A stretch of DNA of 60,000 nucleotides from Adiantum capillus-veneris (taxonomy: Eukaryota; Streptophyta; Polypodiopsida; Polypodiales; Pteridaceae): the NCBI GenBank assembly GCA_014529385.2, contig CM043956.1, positions 89,215,221 through 89,275,220 on the forward strand, read 5' to 3'. The notes under the pieces were generated by a model. The model was given only the letters and a program-made list of their open reading frames with translations, was not told where the DNA came from and did not search any database. The position numbers and the translations under genes are program-made. Positions 1-12,720 of the stretch are shown in pieces. Numbering within the stretch: position 1 is the stretch's first letter; each line of letters opens with the position of its first letter.

Positions 1-2
1 TA

Positions 3-1517
3 GTCCTTAGGAAAGATGCTAGCACTTGGTTTGACTCTTTGCCTGAGGAAGTTAAAGAGAATTACATGGAAGTTGTGAATCATTTCAAGAGATACTTCTT
101 TAATCCCCAAAACACTCAAAAGCTATGGCAAGACATTGTTTCTCATAAGCAAAAAGACCTAGATGACTACTACTTGTACAAGCAAGAGTTTCTACGTCTT
201 TGCGCTGTATGGGTGAGAAATGTTGTTAACCCTAGTGATGGTGCAGAGTTCCTAAAGAAGGAGAGGTTCATAGCCGGACTCTTTCCTGACCTTAAGATAA
301 AAGTTGAGGCGGGTGCACCTGCTACCTTTGATGCAGCTGAAACTAGGGCTGCCGAGAAATATAGAAAACTCAAGTGCCTAAGGGGAGAGGTTCGAATAGA
401 AGGTCTTAGACCCAAAGGTAAGTCACAAGCATCAACATCTAGGGAGCTTCCTGAGGTAACGATGGAAGTGATTGAAAAGTTAAATGAATCTTTAAGCAGC
501 TTGTCAATTCACCTTGCACAAGCTGTAGGTCCAAAAGGACAAGCAAGGAAGTCTGAAGAGCGAGATCCACGACTTAGGAGAGTCTTACAATGTTGGAATT
601 GCGGAGGGTCTGGACATGGGATGTATAATTGTCCTTGGCCCCGTGGGGAGCCAGGGAGACCTAACTTGAATTACCGAGTGATGAATGCAGGTGAAGGAAC
701 TGGTCAACAACCAAGGCTTCTACAAAGACCAAATGGACCAAGACCACCTCCACAAGGGGTAGAAGGAGTTCCACCTTTGTCAGATCCAAATGTGCATGTG
801 GTAGAGGTGACAAAATCAAATGAGGTTGACATGGAAGCAAATGGCATTAAGCGTGGCCGAGGAAAAGGTAAAGAGAAAGAAGGTGTCACATCACAGAGTG
901 ACCATGGACGAGGCAATAAGGCAAAGGAGACCAAGGAAGCTAAGAGGACTCGACGGCATATCAATCTCCAAGACTTCCCTCTTGGACATGGTATGGCTCC
1001 ATACAACCTATTGGAAGACATGAGAGGTAAGGGTCCTGATATCTCATGGCCTCACTTTCTTGCACTATGCCCACAAGTTAGGAGGGATTTAACAAAGGCA
1101 GTTAGCACTAGGAGAAAGGTAAAAGAGAGTGTGCCTGTTGTAAAAATTGCACATGCTGAAATGAATGAGGATATTACACCTGTGCTAGATTGTTACATCA
1201 AAGGAAGATTGGTTAGGAAAGGTCTAGTGGATGGGGGTGCACAAATCTGCATCATGACAGAGGGACTCATGCAAAAACTAGGCATGCACATCCATGAGAC
1301 ACCTGAAATTAAAGTCAAGATGGCAAACAATAGCAAAGCTAGGTGTGTAGGCATTTGTAAAAATGTCTCTGTGGAGGCCTTTGGCATTAAGAAGGCGGTG
1401 GATTTTTATGTTTTGTCGACCAAGGGAAATGGTTACCCATTTATCCTAGGAAGACCATGGCTAATGAAAATGCGAGCTTTGCAGGTGGGAGAGTGGAAAG
1501 CTAATTTGCAGGAATGA
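3..1517 (+). pseudogene. Ty3 element A: gag and protease, 5' end cut by window
   Basis: The ORF is open from the left edge, so the N-terminus of Gag lies outside the window; the first ATG is at 39. Seen, in order: a retrotransposon Gag domain (roughly the first 110 residues, with FLKKERFIAGLFP and TRAAEKYRKL), a CX2CX4HX4C zinc knuckle at 590-631 (CWNCGGSGHGMYNC), a basic stretch (KRGRGKGKEKEG), then a retropepsin with VDGGAQIC at about 1225 and ILGRPWL about 75 residues later. In this family Gag packages element RNA and the protease cuts the polyprotein. The catalytic motif reads D-G-G-A rather than D-[ST]-G-A. The frame ends at TGA 1515-1517 while the pol frame is +1. The acidic tail that follows the protease in element B is here in the pol frame, which suggests a 1-nt frameshift near 1495. 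Confidence 0.9.
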
Positions 1518-1542
1518 CAATCATAAGAAGGTTGTCTTTGAC

Positions 1543-3780
1543 ATGAAGGAGCAACGCCAAGAGGAGCTCCATGAAGAATCATCTCAAAGTGAGACGGAGG
1601 AAGGCTGGACCGATAGCACTTCAGAAGGAGAAAGTAGCGACAGCATTACTGAAGAGGAGTCTTCCATCGAAGTCATGGGGGTAAGGTTTAATCCAAACAA
1701 CCAAGAGACCTCTTGCCCAGGTTTGGAAGAGGTAGGTTCCCAAGAAAACCAAAAAGTGGAAGATGAAAGAATTCTAGAAGGTATGTTATCTACAACACTT
1801 ACAAAGGATGAAAGAGAGGAGCTCAAAGGTGTGTTAAGGAAATTTCCTAGGCTTTTCGCTAAAGACTACACCGATGTGCGTGGAGTAGAGGCTGTTCAAC
1901 ACAAAATTAAGTTGAAGCCAGAGGCCACACCTAAGCCTCAAAAGCTACGAAGGCTAGGAGTCATCAAGGAGCAGGCTTTACTCAAGGAGGTAAGAAAGCT
2001 TCTAGCAGCAGGTTTCATTTATCCAGTGGAGAATTCGGAGTGGGTCTCTACCGTTGTTGTCACTCCTAAGAAAAATGGCAAGTGGAGGGTGTGTGTGGAT
2101 TACCGTCCACTCAATGAGGCAACAAAAAGAGATCACTTTCCCCTCCCATTTAAAGATGAGATACTAAATGAGGTAACTGGTCATGAGAAGTACAGTGTGT
2201 GTGATAGCTACTCGGGTTACTTTAAAATAGGTATCGCATTGGAAGATCAATTAAAAACAACCTTCATCACTCCTTGGGGTTGTTATGCTTTTAGAGTCAT
2301 GCCATTTGGTCTTACAAATGCTCCTGCAACATTCGAACGTTTCATGAACATGGTGTTTCAAGCATTCTTTGGAAAGTCAATTAGGGTGTTCATTGATGAT
2401 TTCTGCATTTATAGCTCAAAAACATTGCATCTACAAAGGGTAGAAGAAGGTTTAAAGAAGCTCTATGACATGGGAGGTCAACTCAACCCCGACAAATGTC
2501 ACATAGGTGAGGATGAAGTGATCTTGCATAGTCACAAGGTTTCCTATAAAGGCATTGAGGTGGATCCTTCAAAGGCAAAGGCTCTTATTGAGCTCCCATC
2601 ACCCAAGAATCTCAAAGAGGTCATCCCATTCATTCAAAAGGTGAAGTATATGTCACGCTTTATTCACTTAGCTTCGGAGTTGCTTCATCCTTTGCAAAAG
2701 TTGACACAACAAGTAGAATTTGCATGGTCTTATGAGCTTGAAGAGTACTTTTGTAACATTAAAGTCATCCTGTCAGAGCTACCAACACTCATGCCTCCTT
2801 GTTGCGAGTACACATTCTTTGTTAGCTCTAGTGTTGGGAAAGAAACAATTGCAGCGGTTTTGCTACAACAAGATCCCCACAGTACCAGGATGCGACCCAT
2901 CTACTTTTCTAGTAGGGTCATGAATGCTTTGGAGAGAGGCTACACACAGGCAGAACTCATGATGCTTTCTCTCATGTTTGCGGTGAGAAAGTTTAGATCC
3001 TACTTGCTACCAAAACCTTTTGTAATTCTCAGTGCAGAAAATTTGTTTCCTTGGGTGTCATCTCAAATGAATCTTAGCACTAGGATCTCAAAGTGGATTA
3101 TGGAATTGCAAGAGTTCCAATACTCTTTTAAGGTAGAAGATAGTGTGCGTGCACAATTGGCAGGGATCCTTACTTATAGGGTACATGAGAAGGAGATTAA
3201 GGTGCGTGAAATAAAGACCCTACCTTTGCCACCACTGAAAAATATTCCTAATGCTTTTACCTTGTTCTTTGATGGAGCTTTTCGACGAGCCACAGGAAAA
3301 GCAGGGGAAGGGCTAGTGTTGCTCAACCCAAGTGGGGAGGTGGTCATGAAAGAGAAGGTCAATCTACGAGGTTCAACTAGCAACAATGAAGCAGAATACG
3401 ACACACTACTTCATGGTTTAAAGATATACATTGGCCAAGGTATACAACGTCTCATGGTAAAAGGGGATGCACTTCTCATCATGAAGCAAATTTTAGGCAT
3501 TTGGGCATGCAAGAATGAAAGCCTAAGGACAAAAGTTCATGCCATTCGTAGATTGTTTAATCAATTTGAAGAAGTGCAACTATATCTAATTCCTAGGAAA
3601 CAGAATGAAGATGCCGATTTACTTGCACAACAAGTAGTTACATGTGTTGAGAAAGAAGTGCAGGACATCATGGTGGCATCAACTGTCAAGCAACCGAGAT
3701 ACCAGGGATTGGAGTCATTGACTCCTATTATTAGCTACATTTTGGAGGGTGAGTTTCCACAAGACTTCACGAAGGCTTAG
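1543..3780 (+). pseudogene. Ty3 element A: reverse transcriptase, RNase H and second RNase H
   Basis: The frame is open from 1468, so it overlaps the end of gag by about 50 nt; 1543 is its first ATG. An acidic Glu/Ser linker comes first, then RT with RVCVDYRPLNEAT, MPFGLTNAPATF and the catalytic F-I-D-D at 2389-2400, all intact. A degenerate Ty3 RNase H follows (PIYFSSRVMNALERGY, about 2890-3000), then a second RNase H of archaeal type (FFDGAF at about 3265, NNEAEYD at 3382-3402, VKGDALL). The dual RNase H is known from plant Tat/Athila-type lineages, and I see no chromodomain. TAG at 3778-3780 separates this part from integrase in the same frame. Element B2 also carries a stop near this point (TGA). 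Confidence 0.92.
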
Positions 3781-3792
3781 AAGAGGGGACTC

Positions 3793-5133
3793 ATGAAGAA
3801 GGCAAGCACGTATCTCTTCCTAGAAGGATCCCTCTACCAAAGAGGGAAGGATCAAGTGTGCATAAGAGTACCAACTATTCAGGAAATCCCAGCCATTCTA
3901 AAAGGTTTGCATGAGGAAGCGTGTGGTGGTCATTTTGCACAGGAACTCACTGCAAAAAATATTTTGATTGCTGGATATGTTTGGCCAAGCGTGCACATTG
4001 ATGTTCAACATTGGTGTAAAAGCTGTCACAATTGTCAGATTAATGGAAACAAGCGTCTGTTACATGGTCCACGTTAGTAAGTCCTTGCAAATGGTCCATT
4101 TTAAAAATAGGGCATTGATGCTATGGGTCCATTGCCTAGGACTAAAAATGGGAAAGCGTATATCTTGGTGGCCATAGACTACATGAAGAGATGCGTAGAA
4201 GCACAAAGTGTGGCAAAGGTAAATGAGAGGACAGTGAGCAAATTTGTCTACACTCACATTTGTTGTAGATTTGGCACACCTTTGGAGATTGTTTCTGATA
4301 ACGGTCCATGGTTTAGAAAGGGATTGCTCACAAAAGTCTGTGAAGAACTTCAAATTCTACATCGTCATAGTACACCCTACTATCCCCAATCAAATGGTTT
4401 GGTAGAAAGAGCTAATGGTGTCATTGCAGGCATCATTAGAAAGATGGTGAAAAACAAGACAAAGTTGTGGGATGACTTTTTGGATGGTGCCTTGTGGGCA
4501 TATCGAACCACATATAGGGAAGCCACGGAGTTCACAACATTTCACTTGGTCTATGGTCAAGAAGCTTTACAACCAATTGAGCTCAACATTCCAACAATGC
4601 GACTTCATGGCAAAGTAGCACAAGATGATCAAGAAGCATGGATGGATCGACTTCTTACCTTAGCTGAGCTTGAGTGGAAAAGAGAAGCAGCATACGAGTG
4701 CTACAAGAGGAAAGCTACGCAGGCGAAGGAGAAGCTTGACAAGAAACTAAAGGACAAAGGCATCAATGAAGGAGATCTTGTGCTAAGGTATGACAATCGA
4801 CTTGACAATCGTTTTGATGCCAAATTTGAAACTAGATGGCAAGGGCCATACATAGTTAAAAAGGCTTTCAATTCAAGTTACAATCAACTTATGGAATTGA
4901 ATGCGAAAGAGCACTCCAAGAAGGTAAACGGGTATCGCTTGAGGCCTTATTTGAGTCGCCTTCTACCAAAGGATCTACCAAAGATCTATCGAAAGGCAGC
5001 TATCTCATGTAGGTATTGTTCCGTGAAGCATGAGTGTAACTCAAACCAAAATTCTGAGGGGCCAAACAATGAAGATCTCGTCAAAGACTCTGAAGCACTC
5101 TCTTTGGAAAAGATGCTCTATGATGGTACATGA
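3793..5133 (+). pseudogene. Ty3 element A: integrase (zinc domain and DDE core)
   Basis: It lies in the same frame as the RT ORF but is interrupted by stops at 3778-3780, 4075-4077, 4102-4104 and 4108-4110. The first part (to 4077) is the H2C2 zinc domain: HEEACGGHF, GYVWPSVHIDVQHW, CKSCHNC. The second part is the catalytic core: Asp at 4117-4119 (IDAMGPLP), Asp at 4297-4299 (VSDNGPW) and Glu at 4405-4407 (GLVERANG), a D-X35-E spacing typical of the family. The C-terminal domain carries DKGINEGDLVLRYDNRLD and FETRWQGPYIV, followed by a hydrophilic tail. No chromodomain is seen. Integrase would join element cDNA to chromosomal DNA, but this copy cannot make a full-length protein without readthrough. 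Confidence 0.92.
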
Positions 5134-5144
5134 ATATACCATCA

Positions 5145-5161
5145 TCCTGGGGGAGAGCTAA
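5145..5161 (+). other. Polypurine tract of element A
   Basis: CTGGGGGAGAGCTAA lies directly upstream of a TG, 12 nt after the integrase stop codon. This is the expected place for the plus-strand primer of an LTR element, and it fixes the 3' LTR start at 5162. Confidence 0.6.
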
Positions 5162-7103
5162 TGATAGCCGTTTTTTGGCTCTCTGTAATTGCCATAGTAA
5201 GTTAACCCACCCTATCAAATCACTTAAACACTATGTCTATCCCTACCATTTCACTGTACATAGGCATGTGTGAGTTAGGGGACTTCTCCCATATTTTCTT
5301 AAAAACCCTCAATTAGCTAGTCACTGGGCTAGTTGAGCCAAAAAAATAAAAAAATATAAGTATATTATGGCCCATTTGTGTGTAAATATCTCATTGTATA
5401 TACGACCTAAATAAAAGTATTTTTCATAATTATTTTGGTATTTATTTAAATATTTCTACCTATGGTGTGTTATTTATGCTATGTACATTGACTCACCATT
5501 ACCATATTTTTTCTTACCATTTTGCATACTCTTTATTCCATATAAAAATCATTTCATGCAAGCTTCTCTTATTTTTGGTGTAACTCCATCCCAACAAAAA
5601 TCCAAAAAAACTAGTTCTATTTATGTGTATATTTTTTCACTATTGTGATTTTTTCCTTCCTACATCTATTCTCTATTACTCTCATAAATTAGACCACCAA
5701 AAATATTCAACCTTTTATGGTAGACTTATAATGAGAGAGATTTATTTTGACCCCTTTATATTTTTTCCACCTATATTATTTATATTTGACATATACATAT
5801 TTTTTTAGACCCCTCAATATTTGATTTTCTTAGTTGTACTATTCACTTATATCATGATCTCAGCGATATCTTCAATTATAGACCTACCAAATAAGGTCAA
5901 GGATATGTGGCATGCATGAATGCACCATAGGGAGCTCACTCTTGGAGGTATTCAAAAGAATCATCCAAAGAAGGACCTCACAAGAACTTTGTGCAATGGA
6001 AAAAACAGTCGGTTTTGCTGAATTTTTAAAGATCACAGGCTCCCCGAATTTGAAAAGGTGATACAAACAAAAGTTGTAGCTCGTGACCTGAACGTTTACC
6101 TCAATTTTTTTCATATTTCTTTGAGCTACGAGCTGTGAGCTATGATTTTATTCGTGGACCCCAGTTTGCCCATGCTATGCAGCCACACTCCCTCTTCCAC
6201 TTTATCATTTTCTTCTTTCACACATACCTCTCCACTCATCATCCCCACCTCTCTCACCACTCCTCTCTGCACCCTACTCACCTTCTTCTCAACCTTGAAG
6301 AATAAGAGAAACCATGGTGAACTCATGTCTCCTACACACACTTCCATTCCAAAATTGACCACCTAGTCTCATTTTTCCTCATCCATATTACCCATATCTA
6401 TCAAAAAAACCACAAAATTCAGTCTCTTCTCTTGAAAGACAGCATCATGGTGATTGATTACTCATGTTCACTTATCTTGGCTCTCAAGGAAGGTCAAGAG
6501 TGGAGAAAAAACGTACCGTCAAAGCTAGTGGACCGTCAACAAGCGTCAAAATTGACCCTACTCAAGACACTTGGAGCATCAACATTGTAAGAAATCCATA
6601 ATTTCTTACCTATTAAGAGTTTTTTCTTCCTTATTTGTACCCTACATGGATACTCCCATTGTAAATGTCCAATTCCATTTGTAAATCAATGAAAATACTA
6701 ACTCTACTAATTTACTAACACTAACCTACTATGAAAAGTCCTATCACCTCCACTTCTCTCCTCTCTCTCTTCTTCATCTATCCCCACCAACATCTTGATA
6801 ATTCCAAGAAAAAGAAATTGGATAAATGCTGAAAATCTAACCCAACCATGGTTAGAGGAGTAACTCTAGCCCTCAAAATTGCTATAAAAGAAGGGTGAAG
6901 CTAGCACAAAAAGGGGGAGCCATAAGCAAGAGCACTATGCTATAGCTTGAGAAGCCAAGCTTAACCTCTCTAGAAGGAGCTCTTGAGTGAAATCTCATTG
7001 TCGTATGCTTGTGCATGTGTTGTAATAGGGGTGATTAGCACGGGAACTCTACGCCATTGTAAGAGAGAGAGCGATCATTCAATTGAGAGTGGAAAATCTA
7101 TCA
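5162..7103 (+). repeat. Putative 3' LTR of element A
   Basis: It starts TGATAG right after the polypurine tract, and the only matching inverted end I found downstream of the TATA box is CTATCA at 7098-7103, giving about 1.94 kb. A TATA box (GCTATAAAAG, 6881-6890) would place transcription start near 6910. The sequence is AT-rich and noncoding; the short ORFs in it have no domain. No 5' LTR is in the window for comparison, so the right end is uncertain and could lie up to about 300 bp further right. Confidence 0.5.
6881..6890 (+). promoter_or_regulatory. TATA box in the LTR of element A
   Basis: GCTATAAAAG sits near the 3' end of the LTR, about 210 bp before its proposed end, which is where the U3/R boundary promoter of a plant Ty3 LTR is expected. 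Confidence 0.5.
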
Positions 7104-7546
7104 TTCCTCCTACTAGTGTAAGCCCAACATTTGCTCAATCAAGGAGGGTGGATTTGGACTAAGCTTGGATACTTTGTCTCTCTTCCAACGTGAAGTAATG
7201 GACAACAATGATGTGTAAGTGTCTTGGTGATATTTTTAGTTATTGATAGCTTGTATCTGGGTGTTGTCATCAATTTAGCCATAAATCCCACATATTGTAA
7301 GAGGGAGATAGGGTGGAGAGGACTCCCCTGGCCTTAAGACAGTGATTGGGGTGGCTTTTCTTGTGATGTGTCGTGGTGAAATTTACTCAAGCTATGTTGA
7401 ACAAATACTAATCTCACTTTGATCGGTCATGACAGATTTGTAAGAAGGTATTAATGAAACAAGCACCCCGTCCCTCTTCTCTCTCTTTCTTACATATATA
7501 ATTGTGTTTGCTTAACCATTGCCGATACATTTCAAAGCAGCCCGAG

Positions 7547-7548
<2 letters not shown>
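7104..7548. other. Noncoding stretch, nothing recognised
   Basis: This is sequence between the proposed LTR end and the (CT)n tract. I see no ORF with a domain and no repeat shared with the rest of the window. It may still belong to the LTR or leader of element A. Confidence 0.4.

Positions 7549-7612
<64 letters not shown>
7549..7612. repeat. (CT)32 microsatellite
   Basis: An uninterrupted CT dinucleotide tract of 64 bp. The reading frames through it (poly Ser-Leu, poly Arg-Glu) are artefacts of the repeat. Confidence 0.98.
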
Positions 7613-7614
<2 letters not shown>

Positions 7615-7794
7615 GGGTCCTAGTTCGCATCCAAAACTAGGTGGTGCCCCAAATTTGTGTAGGGTTAGGTTGCGGGTTTTTGTGTGTGTTGTTGTTTTTT
7701 TCCAACCCCAACCCAATTGAGCAGCACGAAAGCCTAGAAGAGTGCTTAGAGGCCACTCTTCTTGTTGCCCGCCCCGGGCCGCCTCAGTATCTTT

Positions 7795-10600
7795 GACATC
7801 GGCTTGATCATCTATGGGCGTAGAGTCCTTGGGAGATCTATGTATTCCAGCCATCATTCGGCAGTTGCGCACTCTAGAGGAGCTGGCAACTTATGGTTTG
7901 TTATGGACACACCTATGCACTCATCAAAGGAGTTCACATAAGATATAGCCATGCTCATGGCATATGGGATTCCGACATTCCCAGAGAAAACACCTCCATC
8001 TTGTGTGGACAGACACTTACCCTTTACTTTGTGCATACTTTGTATTGGGTCTACACAAAACTCATGCACTATGTTGTTTGAATAAATCCATTAATTATAT
8101 CTGCATGGACTTAGGAAGCTGCGTTTTTGGACAACTATATCGTTTTTGCATCAAGAAGGCAGTGCTCAACTTTTCAACCCTAAATCTTGCCTTCCACACC
8201 GGCTCATGTTGTCGATCCTGTTCCTCTTTAGATCATCAGATTTCAGCTACTTTCTTTGTTTTCAGCTCACTAGGGGCTCTGACATTGATTCCCCACTATC
8301 CGCACACCCTCTACACCATTCTGGACCCTGCCGAGAGCATACGAGCACGCTGAAAATCAATGGACAAAAGCATTTTTATCACTTGCAATCGCGTTTTTGG
8401 GCGGACAACAGCCTTCTCGCTTGCGTTTATTACATGGGATGAAGTTACCTCCAGCCAAGAAATCATCTTGTAGTGGTCCCTTTGGTCTTTCAGTGAGACT
8501 GTTGTAGTACAAAGTATCTTCGTCATTGGGGAGATAAATTCATTCCAACCATAATTCGGCAGTTGCACACTCCAGAGGAGGTGGTGACTTGTGGTTTGCT
8601 ATGGACACACCTATGCACTCATCAAAGGAGTTCACATAAGTTATAGCCATGCTCATGGCATATGGGATTCCGACATTCCCAGAGAAAACACCTCCATATT
8701 GGGTCGATAGACACTTACCTCTTGACCTCCACACATCAGATCACTTGCTTACATAGGATTATCTACATGGAATTAGGGGGAGGATTTTCGATCTCTTCCT
8801 AGACAAGTTCATGGCTTGGAATATCCTGGAGAGTTTACCCGCCAGATATAGGACATGAAGCATCCCGCGACTACATCCAGAGTCATCCAGAGCTTGGCTT
8901 AGATGGTAGTTCAATTACTCTTCTACATTCTCGATCATTTGGATTCCTACCTTCACAGTTTCTTACACAAAGAATGAAGTTACTTCCTTCTAGGACACCA
9001 TCTCGTGGTGGTCCGTGCCTTTTCTAAGTGACTTCTGCAATACACAATATGTTCGACAACGGCTTGATCATCTACGGGCATAGAGTCCTTGGGAGATGCA
9101 TTCATTCCAACCGTCATTCATCGGTTGAAAACTTTAGAGGAAGTGGTGACTTGTGGTTTGCTATGGACACACCTATGCACTCATCAAAGGAATGCACACG
9201 AGATATGGCAATGCTCATGGCATATGGGATTCCGACATTCCCAAAGAAAACACCACCATCTTGGGTGGACAGACACTTACCACTTGGCCTCGACACGTCA
9301 GATCACTTGCTTACACAAGAGCATCTACATGGACTTAGAAAGCTGCGTTTTTGGATAACTGTACCATTTTCACAACAAGAAGGCAGCGTTTTTATCACCT
9401 CTCAATCACGTTTTTGGGTGGACAACATCCTTTTCGCTTTTGTTTTTCACATAGGATGAAGTAACCTCCAGCCAAGACACCATCTCGCAGTGTTCCGTTT
9501 GGTCTCTCAGTGACTGTTGTAGTACACGGTACCTTCGTCATTGGAGAGATCCATTCCAGCCATGATTCGGGGGTTGCCCACTCGAGAGGAGGTGGTGACT
9601 TGTGGTTTGTTATGGACACACCTATGGGGCTCATGGCATATGGGATTCCGACATTCCCAGAGAAAACACCTCCATATTGGGTGGATAGACACTTACCACT
9701 TGACCTCGACACATAAGATCACTTGCTTACATAGGATTATCTACATGGAGTTAGGGGGAGGATCTTTGATCTCTTCCTAGTTTATGGCTTGGAATCTCTT
9801 GGAGATTTTACCCGCAAGATACACGACATGAAGCATCCCGCGACTACATCCAGAGTCATCCAGAGTCATCGAGAGCTTGGCTTCGATTGTAGTGCAATTA
9901 CTCTTCTACAGTCTCAATGATTTGGATTCCTACCTTCAAAGTTTCTTACACAAAGAATGAAGTTACTTCCTTCCAGGACACCATCTCGTGGTGGTCCGTG
10001 CCTTTTCTAAGTGACTACTGTAATACACAATATGTTCGACGTCGGCTTGATCATCTACGGGCGTAGAGTCCTTGGGAGATCCATTCATTCCAACCATCAT
10101 TCGGGGGTTGCACACTTTAGAGGAAGTGGTGACTTGTAGTTGGCTATGGACACACCTATGCACTCATCAAAGGAATGCACACGAGATATGGCCATGCTCA
10201 TGGCATATGGGATTCCGACATTCCCAGAGAAAACACCACCATGTTGGGTGGAGAGACACTTACCACTTGACCTCAACACGTTAGATCACTTGCTTACACA
10301 AGAGCATCTACATGGACTTAGAAAGCTGCGTTTTTGGACAACTGTACCGTTTTTGCAACAAGAAGGCAGCGCTCATCTTCTCAACCCTAAATATTGCCTT
10401 CCACACTAGTTCGCCTTGCCAATCCTATTCCTCTTTAGAACATCAGATTTCAGCCATACTTCCACTGCTACTTTCTCTATTTAACGGGGAACGGAGACCT
10501 AAAAACGGCCATTCCGTGTTACTATGCCCTCTACACCGTTCTGGACCATGCCGGGAACGTACGACCACGCTGAAAATCAATGGAGACAGGTTATTTTAGT
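7795..10600. repeat. Alternating A/B complex repeat array, five core copies
   Basis: Five diverged copies of a ~175-bp core occur at about 7848-8020, 8547-8719, 9104-9283, 9548-9693 and 10083-10262. All contain GGACACACCTATG and GGGATTCCGACATTCCC. The fourth has lost about 35 bp inside the core. Longer flanks alternate. Type A lead-in (CTTGATCATCTACGGGC) precedes copies 1, 3 and 5. A type B block of about 310 bp (GAAGCATCCCGCGACTACAT) occurs at 8742-9056 and 9717-10034. A tail with AAGCTGCGTTTTTGGA follows copies 1, 3 and 5. Periods are about 980-1260 bp. One + frame in the core is open in several copies (MDTPMHSSKE, AYGIPTFPEKTPP), but other frames are equally open and I recognise no protein. 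Confidence 0.85.
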
Positions 10601-10640
10601 ACAATTATCAACATAAAGTCAAATAATACATTCTCACATT

Positions 10641-10644
<4 letters not shown>

Positions 10645-10688
<44 letters not shown>
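10645..10688. repeat. (TC)22 microsatellite
   Basis: A pure TC tract of 44 bp in AT-rich noncoding DNA. Confidence 0.95.
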
Positions 10689-10690
<2 letters not shown>

Positions 10691-11070
10691 CCCAAATGTG
10701 AATCCATTGTTTACTTTAAAATAACAATCTACTTTTTAAAATATTAAAATACATTTTAAGTACCTTATATATTTATACCTAAAACTCATAAAAGTTCATA
10801 CAAAATCATTTTAATAGAGTCTAATTGTTTTTTTTTTTTACAGAAACAAAGTCTCCTTGAAAATCAACAACTCCAAAAAATAAAAGTAAGATCTTTATTT
10901 ATAAGTTACAATGTGTAATAAATAAAAAAATATATATTGGACAAACGAATAATCTAAATAGAAGGATTTTACAACATAAAAAACAAGCCACTAAATTGAT
11001 GATAACTAACATTAACAGATACAAGCTGTTCAACAAAAGTCCACAATCAAAATTATAGATTCAACAACAA
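10689..11070. other. AT-rich noncoding stretch
   Basis: I see no ORF with a domain and no repeat. It may be the inner part of the LTR element whose polypurine-tract-like site occurs at 11776-11785 and 12630-12639. Confidence 0.4.
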
Positions 11071-11157
11071 TAAAGGACAAAGAAAATCACTTTATATTAA
11101 GAAATTAAGATCAATTACTCCAAATGGATACAATGTTTTTTTCGAAAATCCTTCTCC

Positions 11158-11194
<37 letters not shown>

Positions 11195-12718
11195 ACTCTA
11201 AAAGCTACCCTAAAGATACACAACCAAAATACTTCTAATACACATAAATTGTCAATTTTACAAAATTTTATTCAAAACAATACATTATAGATGTAATCTA
11301 TTGCAAACCCATATATATTTCACATAAAATCTAACCCTACACAACCACTTCACACTCAACCATTAGCTAACTGCCCCATACTAGTTTTTGTTATTTCCTT
11401 CCAATTTAAAATTTAAAATTGTTCTAGGGCACTACTAATAAGCAGTCCAATTGCATTGTCCCACTTAGGAGACAAATTTGATGTGTCAAAAACATGTCTC
11501 AATGTGGGACCCATCAACCAACAATGCAAGAGATATTGACCACATTTTTGGGATGTGTAATAAGCTTTGGAGAAGAAAAATGTTGGCTTTTTCATATGTT
11601 CAAGCAAGGACATACATGAATGTAGAAAATTCCATGTCTCATTAAAGGATGACCTTTTGATTGGCCTCTAAATAGTTACAACAAGTTACAACGATTTCAA
11701 CAAGTGCATATGACACGAATGAGTACAAAGTAGAAACTAAATTAAATTTCATATATGCTTCAAGTTTAAAACTATGGGGGGAAAGTGTTAGAAGTTGTGG
11801 AGAAGTATGAAAAAATACCAATTACTCACAATAGTGTCAATAGTCTCCTAGAATCTACTAAATAACTACCCCCCCCCCCCCCCCCCCAAGATCAATTTAC
11901 TACTAAATAACTACTAAATAAAGGACAAAGAAAATCACTTTATATTAAGAAATTAAGATCAATTACTCCAAATGGATACAATGTTTTTTTCGAAAATCCT
12001 TCTCCAACTCTCTCTCTCTCTCTCTCTCTCCCTCTCTCTCTCTCAAGTACTCTAAAAGCTACCCTAAAGATACACAACCAAAATACTTCTAATACACATA
12101 AATTGTCAATTTTACAAAATTTTATTCAAAACAATACATTATAGATGTAATCTATTGCAAACCCATATATATTTCACATAAAATCTAACCCTACACAACC
12201 ACTTCACACTCAACCATTAGCTAACTGCCCCATACTAGTTTTTGTTATTTCCTTCCAATTTAAAATTTAAAATTGTTCTAGGGCACTACTAATAAGCAGT
12301 CCAATTGCATTGTCCCACTTAGGAGACAAATTTGATGTGTCAAAAACATGTCTCAATGTGGGACCCATCAACCAACAATGCAAGAGATATTGACCACATT
12401 TTTGGGATGTGTAATAAGCTTTGGAGAAGAAAAATGTTGGCTTTTTCATATGTTCAAGCAAGGACATACATGAATGTAGAAAATTCCATGTCTCATTAAA
12501 GGATGACCTTTTGATTGGCCTCTAAATAGTTACAACAAGTTACAACGATTTCAACAAGTGCATATGACACGAATGAGTACAAAGTAGAAACTAAATTAAA
12601 TTTCATATATGCTTCAAGTTTAAAACTATGGGGGGAAAGTGTTAGAAGTTGTGGAGAAGTATGAAAAAATACCAATTACTCACAATAGTGTCAATAGTCT
12701 CCTAGAATCTACTAAATA

Positions 12719-12720
<2 letters not shown>
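11071..12720. repeat. Tandem duplication, unit about 850 bp
   Basis: Sequence beginning TAAAGGACAAAGAAAATCAC at 11071 starts again at 11919. By eye the two copies are identical except that an internal (TC)n tract (11161-11190 and about 12009-12044) is 6 bp longer and interrupted in the second copy, so the offset is 848 bp before it and 854 bp after. Each copy ends AATCTACTAAATAA and runs into poly-C. A 66-codon minus-strand ORF (11413-11613, 12267-12467) is simply duplicated and has no recognisable domain. Each copy contains GGGGGGAAAG followed by TGTTAGAAG (11786, 12640), which looks like a polypurine tract plus an LTR start. Confidence 0.9.
11869..11887. repeat. Poly-C tract (19)
   Basis: Nineteen C residues at the junction between the two duplicated units, followed by AAGATCAATT. 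Could form a G-quadruplex on the opposite strand. Confidence 0.9.

Noticed and set aside
7414-7872. 152-codon minus-strand ORF
   Set aside because: Its middle is the (CT)n tract read as Arg-Glu repeats, and no domain lies on either side.
11413-12467. Two identical 66-codon ORFs as a duplicated gene
   Set aside because: Identity follows from the tandem duplication of the whole segment; there is no domain and no sign of coding constraint.
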